Program-made: the position numbers and the translations under genes
Shown: piece by piece, positions 1 to 9,577 of the stretch
How the letters are laid out: each line of letters starts with the position of its first letter
Position numbering within the stretch: the stretch's first letter is position 1
Notes under the pieces: model-generated
Databases searched by the model: none
What the model was told of the DNA's origin: nothing
What the model saw: only the letters and a program-made list of their open reading frames with translations
Source: Alcanivorax sp.
GTDB lineage: Bacteria > Pseudomonadota > Gammaproteobacteria > Pseudomonadales > Alcanivoracaceae
Reading direction: 5' to 3'
DNA: 64,000 bases
NCBI GenBank assembly: GCA_022449455.1
Contig: JAKUPL010000006.1
Span: 1 to 64,000, forward strand

Positions 1-1
1 G

Positions 2-409
2 GCGGTGGGCGCCATCACCCATTCCCACGGCGAGGCCGCCGCGCTCACCGGCGATGCCCGCCAGTGGCGCGGCCTGGGTCTGGACCGGGAGCGCTGGCTG
101 GCGCCGGCGCGGGCGGCGCGGCTGCGCGACGAGCTGCTGACCCCGGCGGAGCGCGACACCCTGACCGGCCTGTCCGAGGACGCCCTGGCGCGCCGCGTCA
201 CCCTCACCTTCTCGGTGAAGGAGAGCCTGTTTAAAGCGCTTTACCCACTCACCGGCCGGCGTTTCTATTTTCAGGACGCCGCCCTGGAGGACGACCGCAT
301 CCGGCTGCTCACCGATCTGTCCACGGACTGGCGCGCCGGACACGGCTTGCGGTTCGACGTGGAAGAAGACGCCTCCGGCCTGCTCAGCTGGATCCTGGTC
401 CCGGCCTGA
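2..409 (+). CDS. 4'-phosphopantetheinyl transferase, EntD-like (5' truncated)
   Basis: C-terminal part (about 135 residues) of an EntD/Sfp-superfamily enzyme, cut by the left edge. These enzymes move phosphopantetheine from CoA to a serine of acyl or peptidyl carrier proteins. The visible piece has GAITHS, matching the family's G-x-x-T-H-S segment, and FSVKESLFKALYP, the Mg- and CoA-binding (F/W)-S-x-K-E-S-x-x-K motif that defines the family. It runs in frame to the edge; a GTG at position 5 is internal to the motif and is not a start. It converges with the carboxylesterase gene, leaving 11 bp. The target carrier protein cannot be deduced, because upstream neighbours are outside the window. 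Confidence 0.88.
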   Translation, partial: AVGAITHSHGEAAALTGDARQWRGLGLDRERWLAPARAARLRDELLTPAERDTLTGLSEDALARRVTLTFSVKESLFKALYPLTGRRFYFQDAALEDDRIRLLTDLSTDWRAGHGLRFDVEEDASGLLSWILVPA

Positions 410-420
410 GCCCAACCGTT

Positions 421-2103
421 TCATGGCAGAGCGCAGCCCGGCGTGGCCGGCACCGGGTCGGCGTACAAACCGGCGTTGTAGAACCACTGCTGCCCGGCGG
501 CCCGCCGGCGGCAGACCACTTCCTCCACCAGCTCGAACATGCCCGGCTGCAGGTTGGTATCGGCCTCCGGCCGGTCGGCGAAACGCATGACGTTTTCGTC
601 GGTGCCGTAAGGCCGCCACTGCGCGTGGCCGGCGCTCTCCGGCGTGCCGCTGCGGGCGAAGGACACCCAATAGTCCATCATCGCCGCCGACAGCCGGCGA
701 GACGTCTCGCCTTCCGGCCGGGGCCAATTCGCCGAGAGCGTCGCGTCCGCGCCGACATGGCCGAACACGAACGGCACGTCACTGGCATGGAACGCGCAGA
801 GATCCAGCGCCTGGGCGGCCGGGTAACAGTAATCGAAGCGATACAGATAAGCGGGCACGCCTGCCGCCGTCTGCTTGCGAACCAGGCGCTCCGCGGCCCA
901 CCCATAGAGCGCGTCGCGGGCGGTGGCCATCAGGCTGTACTCCAGGTCCGAGGCGGGATAGACGGTGAGAAAGTCGTCCGCCAGATCCCCGTACAATTCA
1001 CCGATCCGGCTTTCGTAGGCGGCGCCATCCGCTGGCGCCGGGGCGATAAAAACTCGCTGGGAGCGCACCTCGCCCTCGTTGAAGCCCGCCAGCAGCGGCA
1101 CCCGCGCCTGCTCGCCGGCATCGAAGGTGGCCACCAGCTGGTCCGGCAGCGCCCAGCCGTCCACCGTGCCCTCCGGGCGGAAGCCGACCTGCTCGCCAAT
1201 CGCCACCAGTTGTTCCGCGTCCATGGCGCGCAGCGCTTCCGGCCCGGCCGCGCCGGCTTCGTCCATCACCACCGCGCCGAGCTGTTCCGCGGATGGCAGG
1301 CCATTCGCCGCGCTGCTCAGCATGGGCAGGGAGCGGGTATTGGCACTCTGGGCGATGGCTTTGTCGAACAGGTCACGCGCCAGCGGACTGGTCAGCAAAT
1401 AGGTGACGCTGAAGGCACCGGCGGATTCGCCCATGATCGTGACATTCGCGGGGTCACCGCCAAACTGTCCGATGTTGTCGCGCACCCACCGCAGGGCCTG
1501 GATCTGGTCAAGCAGACCATAATTGCCCGACACGCCCTGTTCGGACTCGGCACTCAACCCCGCCAGAGCCAGCCAGCCAAGGACGCCCAGGCGGTAGTTG
1601 AACGACACCACCACGGCGCCTTTGCGCGCCAACCGGGCGCCGTCGAAAATCGGCTGGCTGCTGCCGCCGATGCGCAAGGAACCACCATGCACCCATACCA
1701 TCACCGGCAGACGCCCGGCGTCATCCGGGGCCCAGACATTAAGCGTCAGACAGTCCTCGCTCATCGACGCCGGCGGGTCCCGATAGAGGCTGGTCTCGGC
1801 CACATCCGGCTGCACACAGCTCGGGCCGAAGGCCTCGGCGCGGCGCACGCCTTGCCAATGGGCCGCCGGGCGGGGCGCGCGCCAGCGCCCCTCACCCACC
1901 GGCGGTGCCGCGTAGGGGATGCCCTTGAAGACCGCGAGGCCGGCCTCGTGGACACCGCTCAGCCGCCCCTGCTCCACGCGGACTTCAGGCCGGGCCGTGG
2001 GCGGCGCGGAGTCGGAGGAATCGGAATCCAGGCAGGCGGTCAACGGGCCCATCAGCATCGCCAGCAACAGCGTTCTGGCCAGGGGCGGCGTTTTGAAAAC
2101 CAT
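421..2103 (-). CDS. carboxylesterase type B, lipoprotein
   Basis: 560-residue alpha/beta hydrolase of the carboxylesterase type B family, which hydrolyses carboxylic esters. A lipoprotein signal (hydrophobic LLLAMLMGPLTAC, lipobox LTAC) predicts a membrane-anchored extracytoplasmic enzyme. Family marks are the early FKGIPYAAPPVGEGRWRAP segment, the oxyanion region WVHGGS near residue 140 and the nucleophile elbow GESAGA with Ser227. The catalytic acid and histidine should lie in the C-terminal half, where GFNEGE and FHASDVPFVFGH fit. The ATG start is followed directly by the signal peptide. A terminator for the next gene upstream on this strand lies about 140 bp before the start, so it is probably transcribed alone. 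Substrate unknown. Confidence 0.9.
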   Translation of the reverse strand: MVFKTPPLARTLLLAMLMGPLTACLDSDSSDSAPPTARPEVRVEQGRLSGVHEAGLAVFKGIPYAAPPVGEGRWRAPRPAAHWQGVRRAEAFGPSCVQPDVAETSLYRDPPASMSEDCLTLNVWAPDDAGRLPVMVWVHGGSLRIGGSSQPIFDGARLARKGAVVVSFNYRLGVLGWLALAGLSAESEQGVSGNYGLLDQIQALRWVRDNIGQFGGDPANVTIMGESAGAFSVTYLLTSPLARDLFDKAIAQSANTRSLPMLSSAANGLPSAEQLGAVVMDEAGAAGPEALRAMDAEQLVAIGEQVGFRPEGTVDGWALPDQLVATFDAGEQARVPLLAGFNEGEVRSQRVFIAPAPADGAAYESRIGELYGDLADDFLTVYPASDLEYSLMATARDALYGWAAERLVRKQTAAGVPAYLYRFDYCYPAAQALDLCAFHASDVPFVFGHVGADATLSANWPRPEGETSRRLSAAMMDYWVSFARSGTPESAGHAQWRPYGTDENVMRFADRPEADTNLQPGMFELVEEVVCRRRAAGQQWFYNAGLYADPVPATPGCALP

Positions 2104-2243
2104 AAGTGCTCCGTGAATCTCGGGTTGTTTTATTTATGTGGTCGCCCGGGGTGGCCGACCATTTCATTCACTCACAAGAGAGATAATTAAATCAACAGCC
2201 CCTCCCTGTCCACAGCCACCCGGCGGTAAGCGGCTTTACCGCA

Positions 2244-2276
2244 CAAAAAAAAGCGGCCCGAAGGCCGCGTTTTGTG
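2244..2276 (-). terminator. Rho-independent terminator (bidirectional character)
   Basis: A perfect 6-bp GC stem (GCGGCC/GGCCGC, loop CGAA) is flanked by an A-run on the left and GTTTTG on the right, so the hairpin extends through A-T pairs. On the minus strand it ends in a U-run just after the stop of the lipoprotein gene at 2292. Confidence 0.85.
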
Positions 2277-2291
2277 TTCAGCAGCCGGCGG

Positions 2292-3029
2292 CTAGTCAGC
2301 GCAGAACAGATTGCCCTCGTCCCGGCGGCTGATCCGCACCAGATCCACCGCGCCGGTAAAACCGGCCCCGACCACTGCGCCCAGCGGGCTGCCGCTCAGC
2401 ACCGGTACGCCCGGCGCCACGTCGAACCCTTCCACGGTGTCGCAGTCCACCGCCAGCGTCACCCGTTCGCCGTCGGCGGCGAGCTGGATTTCCCGCCAGC
2501 CGTCGCCCGCGTCCAGAGCGGTGAGCAGCCGGCGGCTCTGCGACGGCAGCTCCACCAGCAGGCGGTCCCGGGCCAGGCTGATGCGCAGCGCGGTGCCGCC
2601 CTCGCCGGCCAGCGCCAGCACCGGTACCGCATCGGCCTGATCGGTGCGGGCGCGCAAGTGCAGGGTGAACCGCTCGCCGATCACGCTGTTGTTCAGCGAG
2701 CCGGTATCGCGGGTGACCAGGCGGTAGTCGTTGGCGAACGCCGCCACGCGCCCCACCTCTCCGCCGTCGGTCAGGGTCGGCGCCGCCGGCTGATCGTCGG
2801 CGTCCAGCCCGTACAGCGGATCACCGTAGGGCGAGTGGTCGTTGATGCAGGGGCCGTCGCAGCCGTCCTGCGTGTCCATTACCCAGAAGCCCAGCACGTA
2901 GCCGTCCACCGGCATGTATTCCACCGGGGTCGGGTCGTCCCGGTCCACGTAGCGGGTCTCGTCGTCGCCACCGCAGGCCGCCAGGGCGGCGGCGAGCAGC
3001 GTGATCGGCAAAGCGTTTCTCAGTTTCAT
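2292..3029 (-). CDS. LamG/concanavalin-fold-like lipoprotein, function unknown
   Basis: 245-residue predicted lipoprotein (signal ending ALAACGG). After the lipobox comes a short acidic linker, CGGDDETRYVDRDDPTP, much like the linker of the giant lipoprotein encoded just upstream (CGGDTDTVYRDQPVDVP). The rest reads like a LamG/laminin-type jelly roll: an early GFWVMDTQDG strand, paired cysteines in DGCDGPC, FTLHLRARTDQADAVPVLAL, and a terminal GFTGAVDLVRISRRDEGNLFC, where LamG domains typically end in a description of the fold boundary. I infer a carbohydrate or surface-ligand binding role. Only 11 bp separate it from the upstream gene, so the two are one operon, closed by the terminator at 2244-2276. 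No catalytic motif seen. Confidence 0.7.
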   Translation of the reverse strand: MKLRNALPITLLAAALAACGGDDETRYVDRDDPTPVEYMPVDGYVLGFWVMDTQDGCDGPCINDHSPYGDPLYGLDADDQPAAPTLTDGGEVGRVAAFANDYRLVTRDTGSLNNSVIGERFTLHLRARTDQADAVPVLALAGEGGTALRISLARDRLLVELPSQSRRLLTALDAGDGWREIQLAADGERVTLAVDCDTVEGFDVAPGVPVLSGSPLGAVVGAGFTGAVDLVRISRRDEGNLFCAD

Positions 3030-3040
3030 CGCGGCTCTCC

Positions 3041-6000
3041 TCAGCGGTCGGTGCGCGGGTGCAGGGTGACGTCGTCCACCACGGTGCCGTCCAGGGTGCG
3101 GGTCAGTACCCGCAGGGCCTCGCCCTGAATGTCCAGGGTGGTGTAGGTGTTGACGTTGTCGTCGAACAGCACGTCGGCGATCAGGGCGATGCCGCCGCCG
3201 TTGTTGTCGTAGTACTTGGCGGAGTCGGAGCCGGCGATCAGATAGGTGGCGCCGCCCGGCGCCGGCTTGCCGGCGGTCAGCGGCAGACTGCGCGAGTACA
3301 TGTGATCGTGGCCGGAGAGCACCAGGTCGATGCCGGTTTCATCCACCACCGGCGGAATATGGGCCTGGGAACGGCCGTTGCCGGAGGCGGCGTTGCCGTT
3401 GTACGGCGGGCGGTGCACCATCAGGATTTTCCAGGTGGCGTCGCTGGCGTTCATATCGCGGCGCAGCCAGTCCATCATCACCGGCCAGTCCGCCTCGCTT
3501 TGCAGCTCCGAGGTGATCACCGCGATGTGCGCCGGTCCGCGATCAAAGCTGTAGACCGCATCGTCGTAGGGCGCCGGCAGGCCGCTGTCGCTGCCGGGCA
3601 GCGGGATCAGATCGGCGAACTTCCGAGCGCCTTCGTTGTAGACCTCATGGTTGCCCTGGGCCGGCACGAACGGATGGGACGCCAGCATGTCGTCGCCTTC
3701 CAGCGCCTCGAAGAACAGCCGCACCAGCCGGTAGTCGGTCAGGTCCTCGGTGAAGTCGCCCACGTGCAGAATCAGATCGCCGTCCGGCAACTGGGCCTGC
3801 ATTTTCCGGTACAGCTCGGTGACCAGGCCACTGCCGTTGAACAGGTTGTCGTTGGACACCGTCTGGGTGTCGCCAAACAGATGGATACGCACGCGGTCGT
3901 CGCCGTCGTCGGTGGCGAACCGGAAGGTGTCACTCATGGCCCCGTCGGCGCCCACCCGATACTGGTAGTCGCTGCCGGCCCGCAAACCCTCCAGGGTGGC
4001 CCGGTGCACGCGCACCACGCCGGCTTCGCTGCCGTAGAAGAACGGCACGATGCGCGATTCGCCGGTGATCTCCCGATCCAGGCCGTCAACGCCGAAGCGC
4101 ACCCGCGAATCGGTCACGGTGCTGGCCGTGAACCAGGCCACGTTCATGGCGGTGGCATCCCGGCCGGGTGTGAGGAACACATAACGCGGCGTCTCGCCGA
4201 GCCGCTCGACCAGCGCCCGCACGTCGGTCATCAGGGAGGAGCCCTGGCCGTCGTAGGCGCGGAACAGCAGCGATTGGGTATCGGTGGCGGCCGGCAGGGT
4301 GACGTTCAGCCGGCCCTCCGCATCGGTGTCGCCGAGCACCGTGACATCGCTGATCTGATCGGTGCCGCTGTTGTAGCGGAAGGTTTCCAGGGTCACGCCG
4401 GGCGCCGGATTGCCGGCCTGATCCACCACCAGCATCCGCGTGCTTTCGCCTTCGATGCCCCAGTCGGTGAGCAGGCGATAGCGGCTGCCCACTTCCTTGC
4501 GCACCACCGGATGGTGGAAGGCGTCACCGTCCAGGGTGCCGTTCACCACCACCGACACGAAGGTGTTCTGAATGTAATCGCGTACCCTCAGGTTCAGGTA
4601 GGCGACCACGCCGGTGGCGTCGCTGAAGCCGGTGAATCGACCCTGCCAGCGGCCGCTGGTCTCGTTGACGCCGGTGGCGGTGAGGTCCCCGTCGTCCACG
4701 GTCATGGTGGCTTTGGTGCTGTCGTAGTCCAGCGTCAAGGACAGATCATTGAACGCGCCGGCGCCCACCGCGCGGATCGGAATGCTGAACGTGCCGCCCG
4801 GGTAGAGCTGAATGTTGTCGCTGTCGATATAGAGACGCGGCGCGCCGGTGACCACATTGAACAGGTAGTTGCCGGCGGTGACGTTGCCGTTGATGTCGAA
4901 CAGACGGTAGTCCACCCGGTGCCAGCCGTCGTCCAGGCCGGCGGCCTGATAGCGGATCCGGTCGCTGCCGTTGTTGGTGAGGTCGGCGGACACGTCACGG
5001 CCGTCCAGGGTCAGCTGGCTGGCCGCGAAGTCCACGCCGGACGCGTCATTCACCTGCAGGGCGATCAGCGGATCGGCGCTGTCCACGGTATCGCCGGACG
5101 CCGGCGTGGCGGTGACGCCCGGGCCGGCCAGGTCGGTGTCGTCGCTGTAGATGGCGGTGAAGTTGTCCAGCACCACCTGGGAATCAATACGCTCGGCGGT
5201 CTTCAGCACCAGGAAGCGGAACGGTTGGTAGAAGGTCAGCGGCTCGCGGTAGCCGCTGCCGATGCTGGCCTTCATGAAGTGCCAGCCGCGCTCCGGCAGT
5301 TGCTCGCCGTCGTTGTTGTAGTTGATGGTGACGGTCTTGCCGTCCGCGTCCTTGAGGCTGCCCCGCACCCACCAGACCTTGCCGGCCAGTTCATCGGGAA
5401 TGTACACGTTCACGCCCAGGTATTTCGGGTAACCCGGCAGTTCGGTGACACCGCCGGGGTCGGTGAGATAGGCACCGAAGGTGCCGGGCTGGTCCGGGTT
5501 GGCCTCCCAGCGCAGCGCCATGGAATGGGTGCCGTCGAACACCTGGTCCTGGACGCGCTCGATCTCCACCCGGCGATGGCGCGCGCCGGCGGCCTGGAAC
5601 ATGCTCACGTCGCCCTCGAAATCGGCGACGATCTCCGGCGCCACGCCGATATTGATGGTGAGCGCGGCGCTCTTGCCGGCGGCGCTGACGGTGACCGTGC
5701 ACTGGCGGCCCTGAACCGGGGCGGTGGTCACCTCGCCGGTGTTGGCGTTCACCTGGCACAGGGCGGCGTCGTCCACCTGATACGCCAGCGCCTCGGCGGA
5801 GAAAGTCACCGCCTCGCCCTGACTGATCAGTTGCGGTTGCAGCGCCACGGTAGCGCCACTGTCCACGGCGATGGCGGCGCTGGCGAAACGGATCTCGTCC
5901 AGTTCCGCGGTGACACGGACCCGGGCCACGCCTTTGCGGTCCCCCACTTTCACCACCACATAGCCTTCCTGATTACCGTCACCGGCCCGGAAGGCGCCGG

Positions 6001-7576
6001 TGCGCGCGTCGATCAGGCCCAGGCCGGCTTCGCTGATGCCGTATTCCGGCACCTCGCCGCCGCGCTCCCAGGACGCGGCGTCATAGCCCACGCCCTTGAA
6101 GCGCCGGTAGGTGGAACCGGTCATCAGGGTAATGGTGCGCGGGTAGACCGCCACCGCGTCGCTGGCCGCGCGGGCCCGCTCGGTGTTGAGCGCCAACCCC
6201 CACTTGGTGGCGGTGACCCGCTCGCCGCCGTCGGACGGGGTATTGAGCAGATAGGTGTAGCGTTCACCGGGCAGGCGCGCCGCCAGCGTGGTGGAGCCGC
6301 CGCCGTCCAGATTGATGGCGCGGTCGGCGCCGTAGGCGATCATCAACTGCCCCAGCTTGGTTTCGGTGATGCCGTCGGTGAGCGAGCCCACCGGCTTGTC
6401 CACCACCAGGAAGAAATAGCTGCCGTCGGCGCGCACGCCGAAGGCGGTGCGGCCGCTGATCGCGTTCTCGTTCTGGTTGTCGCCGAGCTGGCCGTTCTCC
6501 ACCAGCAGGCCCCGACCGAAGCCAGCGCCGAGGGCGCTTTTCACATTGGCCCAGTCCGGGTCGTCGGTTTCATAGCGGATGTCCACCCGGGCGCCGGCGT
6601 TCAGGGCGCCGTCGTCCACCAGCAGGGCATGGCCGGCGGGGATCACATAGCCGTCGCGGTCCTCGACGCGTGCCACCACGGTGCCGCTCAGCGGCGGCAA
6701 CTGGGCACTGATGCCGCCGTGCTCCAGCGTCACCACACTGATGCCGTTGGCTTCCGCCTTCACCAGCGCGGCGGAGCGACCGGTCAGGTCCACGGTGCCC
6801 CGGTAACTTTCCGCCAGGTACAGTTCCACCTCGCCGTTGCCCCGGCTGAAGCCGGTGTTCACCTGGGTGGCGTTGTCGAAGTAGTGCACGGTACCCAGCT
6901 CACCCAGAGCGCTGCCGTCCTGGTAGAGGTTGAGCGTGAAAGTGGGCACCTCCCGCAGGATATCGGCGCGGCCATCCTGGTAGACCACGATCAGGTCTTC
7001 GTTGCGGTCGGAGAAGCCGGTGTAGGTAACGCCATCCTTCTTGATCAGGCCGGTGTTCCAGCCTTGGGTCATGCTGTAGGGATCCGCGTTCACCGCCAGG
7101 ATCAGGTTGTCGCCGTTGTCGATGGCGTGGTTGGCCGAGGTGGTGGTGCGCTCGAAGGAAAACTGCCCCCGCGAGCGGGTCACCGGCACCAGGGACAGGC
7201 TGTCGCCCAGATTGAACTCGGCGCTGATGATGGCTTCGTCGCGGGTGTGGTTGAGCCGCCCCTCGGTGATCGTCAGATCCCGGTTCACGGCATAGCGGTG
7301 GAAGTCGCTGATCTCGGTGGGCACGGTCTCCCGGGCGGTGGTGCCGGACACCGTGGGCGGCGTGGCCGGCGCGAATTGCGCCTCGGCGTCCTCCGGTGGC
7401 GCGATCACGTTGGCGCTGAACGATTCCGCGCCGGACAGATCCTCCACATAGGGCACATCCACCGGCTGGTCGCGGTAGACGGTATCGGTATCACCGCCGC
7501 AGCCGCTCAACGCGGCGACGGCCAACAAGCACAACGGGGCCACGCCTGCGTGGCGCCACCTGGGACGACTGCTCAC
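3041..7576 (-). CDS. giant lipoprotein: phosphodiester glycosidase (NAGPA) plus purple-acid-phosphatase-like domain
   Basis: 1511 residues, GTG start with an upstream GGGAG Shine-Dalgarno. Lipobox LSGC near residue 26 anchors it outside the cytoplasm. An N-terminal phosphodiester glycosidase (NAGPA/DUF2233-type) domain spans roughly residues 130-460, with INLDGGGSTT near 420, the family's signature. The middle holds beta-sandwich modules: a bacterial Ig-like part, a jelly-roll CBM-like part (about 660-800) and a cohesin-like segment near 930-1020. The C-terminal third is a fibronectin-like purple-acid-phosphatase N-domain followed by a calcineurin-like metallophosphatase with GDTQ (about 1231), HVGDF, QGNHE, VHRPP and SGHDHMYSR (about 1422). 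All metal-ligand motifs look intact. Both catalytic parts act on phosphoester-type linkages, so a role in breaking down or remodelling phosphodiester-linked glycopolymers is plausible but inferred. Confidence 0.85.
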   Translation of the reverse strand: MSSRPRWRHAGVAPLCLLAVAALSGCGGDTDTVYRDQPVDVPYVEDLSGAESFSANVIAPPEDAEAQFAPATPPTVSGTTARETVPTEISDFHRYAVNRDLTITEGRLNHTRDEAIISAEFNLGDSLSLVPVTRSRGQFSFERTTTSANHAIDNGDNLILAVNADPYSMTQGWNTGLIKKDGVTYTGFSDRNEDLIVVYQDGRADILREVPTFTLNLYQDGSALGELGTVHYFDNATQVNTGFSRGNGEVELYLAESYRGTVDLTGRSAALVKAEANGISVVTLEHGGISAQLPPLSGTVVARVEDRDGYVIPAGHALLVDDGALNAGARVDIRYETDDPDWANVKSALGAGFGRGLLVENGQLGDNQNENAISGRTAFGVRADGSYFFLVVDKPVGSLTDGITETKLGQLMIAYGADRAINLDGGGSTTLAARLPGERYTYLLNTPSDGGERVTATKWGLALNTERARAASDAVAVYPRTITLMTGSTYRRFKGVGYDAASWERGGEVPEYGISEAGLGLIDARTGAFRAGDGNQEGYVVVKVGDRKGVARVRVTAELDEIRFASAAIAVDSGATVALQPQLISQGEAVTFSAEALAYQVDDAALCQVNANTGEVTTAPVQGRQCTVTVSAAGKSAALTINIGVAPEIVADFEGDVSMFQAAGARHRRVEIERVQDQVFDGTHSMALRWEANPDQPGTFGAYLTDPGGVTELPGYPKYLGVNVYIPDELAGKVWWVRGSLKDADGKTVTINYNNDGEQLPERGWHFMKASIGSGYREPLTFYQPFRFLVLKTAERIDSQVVLDNFTAIYSDDTDLAGPGVTATPASGDTVDSADPLIALQVNDASGVDFAASQLTLDGRDVSADLTNNGSDRIRYQAAGLDDGWHRVDYRLFDINGNVTAGNYLFNVVTGAPRLYIDSDNIQLYPGGTFSIPIRAVGAGAFNDLSLTLDYDSTKATMTVDDGDLTATGVNETSGRWQGRFTGFSDATGVVAYLNLRVRDYIQNTFVSVVVNGTLDGDAFHHPVVRKEVGSRYRLLTDWGIEGESTRMLVVDQAGNPAPGVTLETFRYNSGTDQISDVTVLGDTDAEGRLNVTLPAATDTQSLLFRAYDGQGSSLMTDVRALVERLGETPRYVFLTPGRDATAMNVAWFTASTVTDSRVRFGVDGLDREITGESRIVPFFYGSEAGVVRVHRATLEGLRAGSDYQYRVGADGAMSDTFRFATDDGDDRVRIHLFGDTQTVSNDNLFNGSGLVTELYRKMQAQLPDGDLILHVGDFTEDLTDYRLVRLFFEALEGDDMLASHPFVPAQGNHEVYNEGARKFADLIPLPGSDSGLPAPYDDAVYSFDRGPAHIAVITSELQSEADWPVMMDWLRRDMNASDATWKILMVHRPPYNGNAASGNGRSQAHIPPVVDETGIDLVLSGHDHMYSRSLPLTAGKPAPGGATYLIAGSDSAKYYDNNGGGIALIADVLFDDNVNTYTTLDIQGEALRVLTRTLDGTVVDDVTLHPRTDR

Positions 7577-7712
7577 CGTTTTTTCTCCCGGTCATTATCG
7601 GTAAAGGGACCAAACGAAGCCGGTACGGTAGTGGCCGCCTGTTGCAGAGTGGTGACCCGGGGATGACAGGGTTTATGTCAGTGATTTCGTCCCATGGGGC
7701 GGGATAAAGAAC

Positions 7713-7738
7713 AAAAAAAAGCGGCCCGGAGGCCGCTT
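7713..7738 (-). terminator. Rho-independent terminator after acyl-CoA dehydrogenase
   Basis: Stem GCGGCC/GGCCGC with loop CGGA, preceded on the plus strand by eight A residues, which becomes a U-run on the minus strand. It lies 25 bp beyond the stop of the dehydrogenase gene at 7763. Confidence 0.87.
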
Positions 7739-7762
7739 CTTCAGAGGGTCGGAGTTGTCGGT

Positions 7763-9538
7763 TCAGAACAGGTCCTGGTCCAGGCTCATCAGGGTGGCCG
7801 GGCCGGCCTTGATCTGTTCGGCCAGGGCGCCGGCACGGGGCAACAGACGCTCGAAGTAGAAACGCCCCACAGTGAGCTTGGCGCGGCCGAAGTCGTCGTC
7901 CCGTTGCGCGGCGGTGACCATCATGCGCGCCCACAGCCAGGCGTAGGTGACATAGCCGAACAGGTCCAGATACTCCACCGCGCTGGCGTTGACCATATCC
8001 GGGTCGTCACCGGCCTGGCGCAGCAGTTCGGCGGTGGTGCTTTCCAGCAAATCCACGGCGGCCACCAGCCGTTCTCGGATGCTGTCCAGCCCCTGCTCGT
8101 TGGCGTTGTCATCGATCCAGCCGCGCACGTCGGCCAGAAAGGCGTCCACGTACTTGCCGCCGTTGCGGGTCACCTTGCGGCCCGCCAGATCCAGCGCCTG
8201 AATGCCGTTGGTGCCTTCGTAGATTTGCGAGATGCGGCAATCGCGCACGAACTGTTCCATGCCCCACTCGCGCACGTAACCGTGGCCGCCGAACACCTGC
8301 TGGCCAATCACCGTGGTGTCGAAGCCGCGGTCGGTGAAAAACGCCTTGGCGATGGGGGTGAGCAGCGCCACCCGGTCCTGGGCCGCTTTCTTCTCCGCGT
8401 CGTTCTCGGAGAACTTGGCCTTGTCCAGTTCCATGCCCACGTAGGTGGACAGGGCGCGACCGCCTTCGTTGAGGGCACGCATGGTCAGCAGCATCCGGCG
8501 CACGTCGCCGTGCACGATGATCGGGTCGGCGTTGCCGCCTTCGTTCTGGACCCCGGTGGCGGCGCGGCCCTGCAGGCGCTCGCGGGCGTAATCGGCGGCG
8601 CTCTGATAGCTCACCTCGCCCAGGCCCAGGCCCTGGATGCCGATGGACAGACGCTCATAGTTCATCATGGTGAACATGGCGGCCAGCCCCTGGTTGGCTT
8701 CGCCGATGATCCAGCCCTTGGCGTCGTCGAAGTTCATCACGCAGGTGGCGGAACCCTTGATGCCCATCTTGTGCTCGATGGAACCGGCGGCCACGCCGTT
8801 GCGTTCCCCCGGGTTGCCGTCGGCGTCGGGCAGGAACTTGGGCACCAGGAACAGGGAAATACCCTTGGAACCGGCCGGCGCGTCGGGCAGCTTGGCGAGC
8901 ACCAGGTGGATGATGTTGTCCACCATGTCGTGTTCACCGCCGGTGATGAAGATCTTGGTGCCGGAAATATTGTAGGAGCCGTCGTCATTGGGCACGGCCT
9001 TGGTGCGCATGATGCCCAGGTCGGTGCCGCTGTGCGGTTCGGTGAGGCACATGGTGCCGCTCCACTCGCCGCTGTACAGCTTGGGCAGATAAGCCTGCTT
9101 GAGTTGGTCGCTGGCGTGGGCATCCAGGCACAGGGTGGCGCCGTTGGTCAGCGCCGGGTAAAGGGCGAACGAGGAGTTGGCGCTGTGCATCATTTCCTCG
9201 AACAGCACCGCCAGGGATTTGGGCATGCCCTGGCCGCCGAATTCCGGATTGCCGGAGAACGCGGTCCAGCCGTTTTCGGCGTAGGTTTTAAAGGCGTCCT
9301 TGAAACCTTTCGGCGTGGTGACCTGCCCGTTGTCGAAGTGGCAGCCTTCTTCGTCACCGTCGCGGTTCAGCGGGAAGAGTAGGTTCTCCACCATTTTGCC
9401 CGCTTCATCCAGAATGGCGTCGGACAGATCGCGGGTGACCTCGGCGGTGGCGGGCATGGACGCCCACAAACGGTCAGCCTGAAACACATCGTTCAAAATG
9501 AAACGCATGTCTTCCAACGGCGCTTTGTAGGTAGCCAT
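7763..9538 (-). CDS. acyl-CoA dehydrogenase, long (about 600 residue) type
   Basis: 591 residues, FAD-dependent acyl-CoA dehydrogenase of the long subfamily with a C-terminal extension, first step of beta-oxidation: acyl-CoA to trans-2-enoyl-CoA, electrons to ETF. Visible are the central CLTEPHSGTDLG FAD/substrate segment, TKIFITGGEHD, the helical part with GGHGYVREWGMEQ, and RISQIYEGTNGIQALDLAGRKV, where the Glu of YEGT is the position of the catalytic base in the family. A paralogue lies at 11998-13794 with the same segments in the same order. The chain-length preference cannot be read from sequence. Its own terminator follows; the ybaN gene upstream ends 40 bp before the start. Confidence 0.93.
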   Translation of the reverse strand: MATYKAPLEDMRFILNDVFQADRLWASMPATAEVTRDLSDAILDEAGKMVENLLFPLNRDGDEEGCHFDNGQVTTPKGFKDAFKTYAENGWTAFSGNPEFGGQGMPKSLAVLFEEMMHSANSSFALYPALTNGATLCLDAHASDQLKQAYLPKLYSGEWSGTMCLTEPHSGTDLGIMRTKAVPNDDGSYNISGTKIFITGGEHDMVDNIIHLVLAKLPDAPAGSKGISLFLVPKFLPDADGNPGERNGVAAGSIEHKMGIKGSATCVMNFDDAKGWIIGEANQGLAAMFTMMNYERLSIGIQGLGLGEVSYQSAADYARERLQGRAATGVQNEGGNADPIIVHGDVRRMLLTMRALNEGGRALSTYVGMELDKAKFSENDAEKKAAQDRVALLTPIAKAFFTDRGFDTTVIGQQVFGGHGYVREWGMEQFVRDCRISQIYEGTNGIQALDLAGRKVTRNGGKYVDAFLADVRGWIDDNANEQGLDSIRERLVAAVDLLESTTAELLRQAGDDPDMVNASAVEYLDLFGYVTYAWLWARMMVTAAQRDDDFGRAKLTVGRFYFERLLPRAGALAEQIKAGPATLMSLDQDLF

Positions 9539-9577
9539 GAAAAATCTCCCGAAACGTGGCGGTTGCGGGAGCCTAGT

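Noticed and set aside
3059-7666. Very long open frame on the plus strand opposite the giant lipoprotein gene
   Set aside because: Its translation is low-complexity (His/Gln/Val/Gly-rich), a typical antisense shadow in GC-rich DNA, while the minus-strand frame has intact enzyme motifs.
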